A stretch of DNA of 64,000 nucleotides, from the NCBI GenBank assembly GCA_007844125.1, contig CM017567.1, positions 43,235,562-43,299,561 of the forward strand. Direction: 5' to 3'. Shown here piece after piece: positions 58,201 through 64,000 of the stretch. The stretch's first letter is position 1. Each line of letters begins with the position of its first letter. The notes beneath the pieces are model-generated. The model was given only the letters and a program-made list of their open reading frames with translations, made no database searches and was not told the origin of the DNA. The translations under genes were made by a program, and so were the position numbers. Source of the stretch: Sinonovacula constricta. Its lineage: Eukaryota; Mollusca; Bivalvia; Cardiida; Solecurtidae.

Positions 58201-60533
58201 GTGAAGAAAATAAATTGTTGCTGTTTTATGGCTCTTCAAAGGAAGGCTCTTCATCAGCCATGTCCTAAATGCTTTTTTTAAGGTTCAGAACTGTTCTTAT
58301 CATGCCCTGATGATGATTTTAGCAAATATGCTCGGCGCCAAAAGTTGCATTTTTAGTGTTTTTATTTGCTAATTTAGAAGAATAGACTCCATGGATTCGG
58401 ATTATGTATATTTTTCCTTATTTTTACGTTTACCTTTATTTAATTTAGGAACTATAATTTACACTGTAGTATCACTTTAAAGTAGTTGTCAATTATATTT
58501 CTCGCCAAATTTGAAATCGGCCAGTTCGAACACGCCATAGGATTATTTTAATGTCCTACTAATTATGCGGATGTTTTAAAGTAAAAAAAGACAGGAAAAG
58601 TGTGTAAGAAATTAAGCTGGGGTTGGTAATTCAATTAGTTTAGTATATAGTACATAATATATATTTTAGTAGAGAATTAAATGTGTTTAATGTATTTAAT
58701 AACTTCAATGTATTTAAATGTTGTATCTACCTTTCCACTGGTACAAAAAGCAGACATTGTATTTACCGAAACGAGTCATGTGTGAAAAATAGAACTCTTT
58801 GTAGCTAATCTCTTGGTATTGTGTACTGCCTTAACCAAACCAGCACAGGGTTAAAGTGTTTCTCTAGGTCACAGTAGGAATAGTTCCTAAGGGTGAACTT
58901 GCATTCTTTACCAAGGTAGCTTGCTCCTAGTCTTAACTGTGTGTAAAAAACTATCCTAAACTAACTATATTGTGGCAGTAAATTTTGACCTTAGAGTCCT
59001 ACCGCCATCTCTGAATTTATGCGTTAATATGTACTCAGTAAAATTATTTACTGCATTCTTTTTGTAATGTGCTCTGATGAAATAATAGCTCTTTCTACAT
59101 GGTTTGGTATCCACACTATTTTTAAAAAGGTATTGAGCTATTTTTTTATAGTTGTATTTAAGCTGTATAGTTCTTCGATCATCTCCATTAATAGACTGTA
59201 AAGATTGTAAGGCATTTAAAGAGTATGCTTTGAGTATATTTTTTGTTGGTTAATTTATTTTTCTTACTCATCATAAAGCATTGTTCATAGGGTAAATTTC
59301 TCATGTGCAGATAGATTTTTTGCTTACTTTCTCGATTTTGCAATGATTAAATATAATATCATTTTCCATTGTTGCCCCAATTGATATTATTTTCAGTATC
59401 TGTACTGCTGTCAAGTTACATGCTGATGTGTGACAGTGATTGATTTATGTGATTTTAGGAGAGTATGTAAATGACTTCGTTATCCTAAAAAAGGACGATT
59501 TTGTTATTAGTGTAAATCGATTTAAGAACAGAACAATTAACATCTTCGGTCAATATGCAATATGTAGGGATCAAACCAATCAACATAAGGAACGGCTAAA
59601 AATCCTACTTACTTTAAGATTAGTGGTGTCATAAAAGTGTCACCAATTAATTGGAATGAACACACATGCACATGATTGGCAGGGCGAGAAAATGTAAGGA
59701 AGTTGCAAGGGCATGATGTCAGATGTTCAGTGCTATTCATGATACAAGCACATTGTTTTGACAAACACATTCACACCTTAAATGTTTGATCACATCACTG
59801 GTAGAAGAATAGTGGCTTAATATTAGTTTGTTTTCTACACTTGTTAACATACTTTTTTGAATTTCCGTCCAGCACTAAATTTGCTCTTAAGTTTATTTAA
59901 ATGCACATAAATGTATATAAAATTTACGCATTTAAAATAATTTGGCGCACAGACTAGATCATAGATCAGTGTTGATTGTGCCCAGTGATGACATAGGTAA
60001 GCTAGCTTAACAATTAATTAACTTGTCAGAAAATAAGAGAAGATTCCACAGGGTCCAATTATTTATTAACAATGTACATTGTATATGAGCCGTATCATTC
60101 CATTTTGAGACAAACTTCTTTTCCATATACTGAGTTAGCACTAGATTATGTTATAGCTAGTTTTTTCCAGCTGTATGTTTATTCCAATTACGTTTTTGTA
60201 TTTTTATAGCATTGATTATGGCATTTAGATTGCTGATGAACTATTGTATGAGCATGATAATGTTATAAGAAAAATGTCACAATATATGTATATACATCTC
60301 AAAGAATTTTGTGACAGCACAGTGTAATTCTTTTTGTGTTACTCTACCATACTATACATTCCGTTACAATGGTCTAGTCATAAGCATTATGTTCAATGTA
60401 CCATTTACGATGTGGCTTGTTAGGTTACTTTTCAATAGGCCTATTACGTTACATGATACGCTTTGTTACTACCTATACGATAGAAATATGCACGATACAC
60501 GTTTTGGACAACTGGTATGGTGCCATGACTGCA

Positions 60534-61310
60534 GGTCACTAGATCAAAATTTTTAGAAAAACCTTGTGAAAACACTTAGAGGCTACAGAGGTGCCGTGGC
60601 ATCAGTAATCAATAGACTGTATATATATTTTAACTTTTATTTTAAACACCCCTTTCTTGAATTTTAAATCTTTATTGGATCTATGATTTTTAAAATGCAG
60701 TGACCCCCAACACCACTTTATGGTCCAAAAAAGGTACTGTCTACACTACCCTAGATGCAAAAAATCTACTATCCTATGTAAAATGGTGGACCGAATGTAA
60801 AAATAAAATGTGCACATACAATACGCTGTACTTAAAAGCACAAATTATCTGAGAAAACTAATAAATATTAATAATTTTCATAAAATACAACACACAATCA
60901 CCAAACATCACAATAAGCATAAACACCTAGAACTGTAAATTTAGATGCTCTTCGCCCTTCACCACTCCACAGCAACCATTATGTTAATCTTAAATATTTT
61001 ATAATTTTAATCTTCATGGCAAGAGCAACCCTCACGCTGTTTATATTGATAAACTGTGATACTTTCTTTTAACCTCCTTTTTATTTATGCTCGCCAAAAA
61101 AAAACATGTTTAAGGAGAGGGTAATTAAAACCAAGTAGAGAGAGGCCACACTGATGGCCCAATCTTCACCAAACTTGGCCAGAATGTTTTCAAGTATGAA
61201 ATCTTACATATGTTTTGAAGTGGTTTTGTCGGTTACTAGGTACAATTCTAGAAAATGTTATCAGTCCAGTGGCCACACTCATGGTCCAATCTTCAACAAA
61301 GATTTCTAAA
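60534..61310. repeat. Continuation of the bivalve-type tandem repeat
   Basis: GGTCACTAGATCAAAATTTT (60534), a 'gaggccac' unit at 61143 and CCAATCTTCACCAAACTTGG (61158) belong to the array at 46.3-47.8 kb. Between 60600 and 61120 the DNA is AT-rich and unrecognised. Confidence 0.65.
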
Positions 61311-61400
61311 GTAAATTACTCTTAATTACTTGATCCCAGATATGAGACTACTAAAAGCCCGTGTCCTCAGGTGAGCGATTAAGGGCCATCATGGCTCTGG
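61310..61400. repeat. Second copy of the dispersed repeat at the window start
   Basis: ACTTGATCCCAGATATGAGA, GACTACTAAAAGCC and GATTAAGGGCCATCATGGC match positions 15-66 nearly base for base, with an extra CTCAGGTGAGC string between the blocks. Confidence 0.7.
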
Positions 61401-61839
61401 TTAATATAAATGATGATGATTGTTGCTGTTATTGCAAAGTAAAATGATCTATATATGAAACTCATGCTTAAGGTTCACATTATTTCAACGTGGAAGAAGA
61501 CAGTAGAGTTTCTGAATGAATGGTTTTGATGAAGGAATAGACCTAATACATATTAGAGGTGGTAGGTGTTGCAGCATATGCAAGCTGGAAAACATGTAGC
61601 AATATACCTACATTATTAAAGTTAGGCTATGTGCTATTTGAAATTTCTAAGCATAGAGATAGTAGAAATGGTTAAAAAAATGCCATAGATTAACAATTTT
61701 TCATGACAGCAGTATTGACCCCTTTTAGGAGAAAATAACAAACAACAAAGACAGTTTGAACTTTGCAATTTTAGGTTTACTTTGAAGTATATCATCGCAT
61801 GAAATACACACTAAATATGTGTTCTTTGACAATGACAAG

Positions 61840-62137
61840 CAGGGGCGGATCCAGAGGGGGGGGCCGAAGGGGCCGCGCCCCCCCCCCCCCCCTATTTTTC
61901 GACGACCAACAAAAAAAAAGTATTTTGCCCTTAAAAGTGAGCAAATAGATAAGGAAATTATGCCCCACAGATGCTTGGAAATCGCATCTCAGCGCATCTA
62001 GAATTAAAAATTTTCTGGGGGAGCCCCCTCCAGACCCCCCGCCGCGGATTTCGGGCCTGCGGCGCGATCAGCTCCGGCCTGCGGCCAAATGTTACTCCCT
62101 CGGCCCCCCCTATTCTGAAATCCTGGATCCGCCCCTG
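61840..62137. mobile_element. 298-bp MITE with GC-rich ends and ACAAG duplication
   Basis: The ends are perfect 15-bp inverted repeats, CAGGGGCGGATCCAG and CTGGATCCGCCCCTG. They are flanked by ACAAG on both sides (61835-61839 and 62138-62142). The subterminal DNA is G/C-homopolymer rich. Many hAT-type MITEs have such ends, but a 5-bp rather than 8-bp duplication leaves the superfamily open. The two short frames across it are not genes. Confidence 0.85.
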
Positions 62138-62199
62138 ACAAGTATATACCAAAAATTTGATTTAGTACACATACTTAAATTGAAAATGGTTACCATGGC

Positions 62200-63010
62200 A
62201 ACCATAAAAATAGGTATTTTATAGTCACAAATGTGCCTTTTGCCATGTAACTAGCGATAACAGATTAATTGTGTAGATTGTTATGTACATTAGCCAAAAT
62301 AGAAAATTTAACAGTCATATACAAAAAATGAATAACTAATTAGTTACATAGGAAATACAGAATGCTATTCTCTTCATAATATGAACATCTTGTTCTGCCT
62401 AAAAGACAGTATTATTAGTTTACAGCTCTAGGTAAAGGCTACTCTAAGCTTAATACTAGTGCAACTTACTCATCTAACAATTGTTGAAAACATATAACTA
62501 CATGTTAGTGACAGCTAATAAGTATTTAAAAAGTAAATCCAAACTTTTATCTGTAAAACAAAGATTTATGCTGTAAAATGTATCTGATAAGCAATAGGTT
62601 AGTACTGAAATATATCAAAGCAACACAATGTTATTTAAGTCTCTGTGCTCAAGCTGTTCATTCATAAAAATATATATAAACTGTATTTATTGACAGATCG
62701 AATGTAAAACATCCTAGAACAAGTTATTTTATATAGAAAGGTGCATACTGGGACAGAAACCATGAGTAATTCACATGCAACAATAATAAACAGACAACAA
62801 TAGTTGAAAAAGTCCTGTATTGTCCTGAGTGTATGAAGATTTTGTATGCAATAAGGGGAGCACCTTCACTCAAGTCTTTATCTTATTAACATATTCCCAA
62901 AGTGTACTAAACACTTCCATACAAAAAATTAAATTGTTTAAATTATCAATTGTGTTATTTTAACCTTGTACTTTACAAAGCAAAAAAAAAAAATATGTAG
63001 TTTTAACTGA
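62200..63010. other. AT-rich DNA without recognised genes
   Basis: No exon, repeat or RNA gene was recognised between the MITE and the 3' end of the minus-strand gene. Confidence 0.4.
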
Positions 63011-63016
63011 AATCTA

Positions 63017-63022
63017 TTTATT
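63017..63022 (-). promoter_or_regulatory. Polyadenylation signal of the minus-strand gene
   Basis: AATAAA on the minus strand (TTTATT on the + strand) lies 82 bases beyond the TAG at 63104. Confidence 0.45.
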
Positions 63023-63103
63023 TCCTGTTTCTTTTTTAAATAGCTCAGTTACTGAATGCTTGTACAAATATACATCTTTTCGAAACAGTTCTGATGTAAA
63101 ATC

Positions 63104-64000
63104 CTATGGTTTAGGCACTGAATGGGGTGGGCAGCATACAGGCCAACTAGATGATGATGCCATTTTACTGTAGGTGCTGTAGGATGCTGCATCCTCTCTT
63201 GGATGTCCTGACCACAGAATCAGCAGCTTCTGACATGGCATGGACTGTACTGACTCACCATTTAAACTGAAATCATTTGAAGTGAATTTAAAATATACTG
63301 CCTAAATATGTGTGTTGATGTCTTTATGTTGAAATATTAAATAAGAAAAATGAACTTTTAATAACTGGATTTTAGCCCAGTGGTACAGTGGCTGATCTGT
63401 AGCTCCCCTGACTTCTAATGTTAAGATATTGTGTCATTTTCCAAAACTTCAAAAAAAAAAAAAATGGTTAAAAGGTATCCTAGGTATATAAGATACCTTC
63501 CACAATCAAAGGTACCAAGTTGGACAGAACTTGGTATTTCCTGCTTTCATGCTAGAGAATTCTACCTGCTAATGCAGCCTATTCTTGTTGAGCCATAAAC
63601 CATACCTGTTGAAAAAATTAATCAAGATTTAACAGTATTTGGTTTTGAAAAGTGCCAAATATTATTGGTTATTGATTAGAAAGTAGGTAGGGGTAGATCC
63701 ATAGATGCAAAGCTATACATTTTGTGTGTTTTCTATAAAAATGATTTAGATACAATTGTCTATGAAAACACTAATACATTAAATGATTCAAACAAAAATA
63801 AAACATTTTTTCTAAATTATCATACACTACTTAGTAATTTGCATTTATATAAAATACATTCTCCTAGTCCCACTACAGATACCACTTACCCAATGACAAT
63901 AGTGTTTTTTGTTTTGTCAAACAACAGTTGCCCATGTGGTGAATGACCTTCTTTTGTCCATATCCATGGTGATCAAATTGTTGGTGTAGCATACACACCA
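63104..64000 (-). CDS. Unknown gene, 3' exons, enters from the right edge
   Basis: The terminal exon 63266-63104 follows a TTTCAG acceptor and reads LNGESVQSMPCQKLLILWSG, HPREDAASYSTYSKMASSSS, WPVCCPPHSVPKP and TAG. The exon before it ends at 63890 with a strong donor (GG|GTAAGT), probably starting near 63954. It reads GHSPHGQLLFDKTKNTIVIG in the phase that the terminal exon needs. AATAAA lies about 82 bases after the stop (63022-63017, minus strand). No protein family was recognised with confidence. The + strand frame 63722-63946 is not a gene. Confidence 0.45.

Larger units (their letters stand above)
51522..60531. mobile_element. ~9 kb foldback element with ~2 kb inverted arms
   Basis: Left end CAGTCCTGGCACCGTACCAG, right end on the reverse strand CAGTCATGGCACCATACCAG. 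Inverted similarity continues with small indels to about 53545 on the left and 58555 on the right. Examples are 'gccaatcacgtgcatg' (52608) against 'catgcacatgattggc' (59668), and 'cgctgggcacaatcaacactgat' (52311) against its complement at 59967. TA lies before the left end and CA after the right. The CA stands where the tandem repeat has TA, so I read it as a mutated duplication. No gene of its own was recognised in the arms. Confidence 0.75.

Overview
The window looks like nuclear DNA of a bivalve mollusc. It is AT-rich, its genes are split by GT-AG introns, and most of it is layered mobile elements and tandem repeats. Bivalves are suggested by the ~125-148 bp tandem repeat around 46.3-61.3 kb and by the dispersed repeat shared by the window start and 61.3 kb. 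This assignment rests on remembered repeat character, not on a search.

Host genes. A LanC-like (LANCL) gene supplies its last three exons on the + strand (314-2769). A MINDY4-like deubiquitinase gene starts at 33858 (+); four 5' exons are visible (to 45714) and the rest is not found, so later introns may be very long. A minus-strand gene of unknown family ends at 63104 and enters from the right edge. A weaker minus-strand promoter and first exon lie at 18.8-19.0 kb.

6.9-12.6 kb: a Ty3/gypsy pol fragment is split by a ~4.9 kb DNA transposon. That transposon has two convergent genes: a broken THAP-plus-DDE transposase (+) and an apparently intact four-exon SWIM zinc-finger/YqaJ-nuclease gene (-). 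12.6-24.2 kb holds dispersed repeats, including two inverted copies of one family about 9 kb apart, tRNA-Ser-like repeats and long microsatellites.

24.36-33.05 kb: a GC-rich island that is a decayed Polinton/Maverick-type virus-like element. It carries a helicase tail with an HNH domain, a retroviral-type integrase, a packaging ATPase, a probable major capsid protein, probable minor capsid and penton-like proteins, a fibre-like protein and three unassigned proteins. Every longer gene has frameshifts. No DNA polymerase B or protease is visible, and the left end is cut inside the helicase.

33.86-45.7 kb: the MINDY4 introns hold a broken pogo/Tigger-like transposase, a LINE fragment with tandem upstream monomers, and a 32-bp minisatellite.

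46.3-62.1 kb: nested insertions. A tandem ~125-148 bp repeat received a 3.2 kb TA-flanked element (47765-50956) and a ~9 kb foldback element with ~2 kb inverted arms (51522-60531). The foldback encloses a 1.95 kb element (54537-56490) with a THAP remnant at one end and a SAP remnant at the other, facing each other. That layout repeats the transposase/YqaJ pair at 7.4-12.3 kb and makes the small element look like a deletion derivative of the same class. The THAP-transposase plus SAP/SWIM-YqaJ two-gene transposon is the most interesting system in the window.
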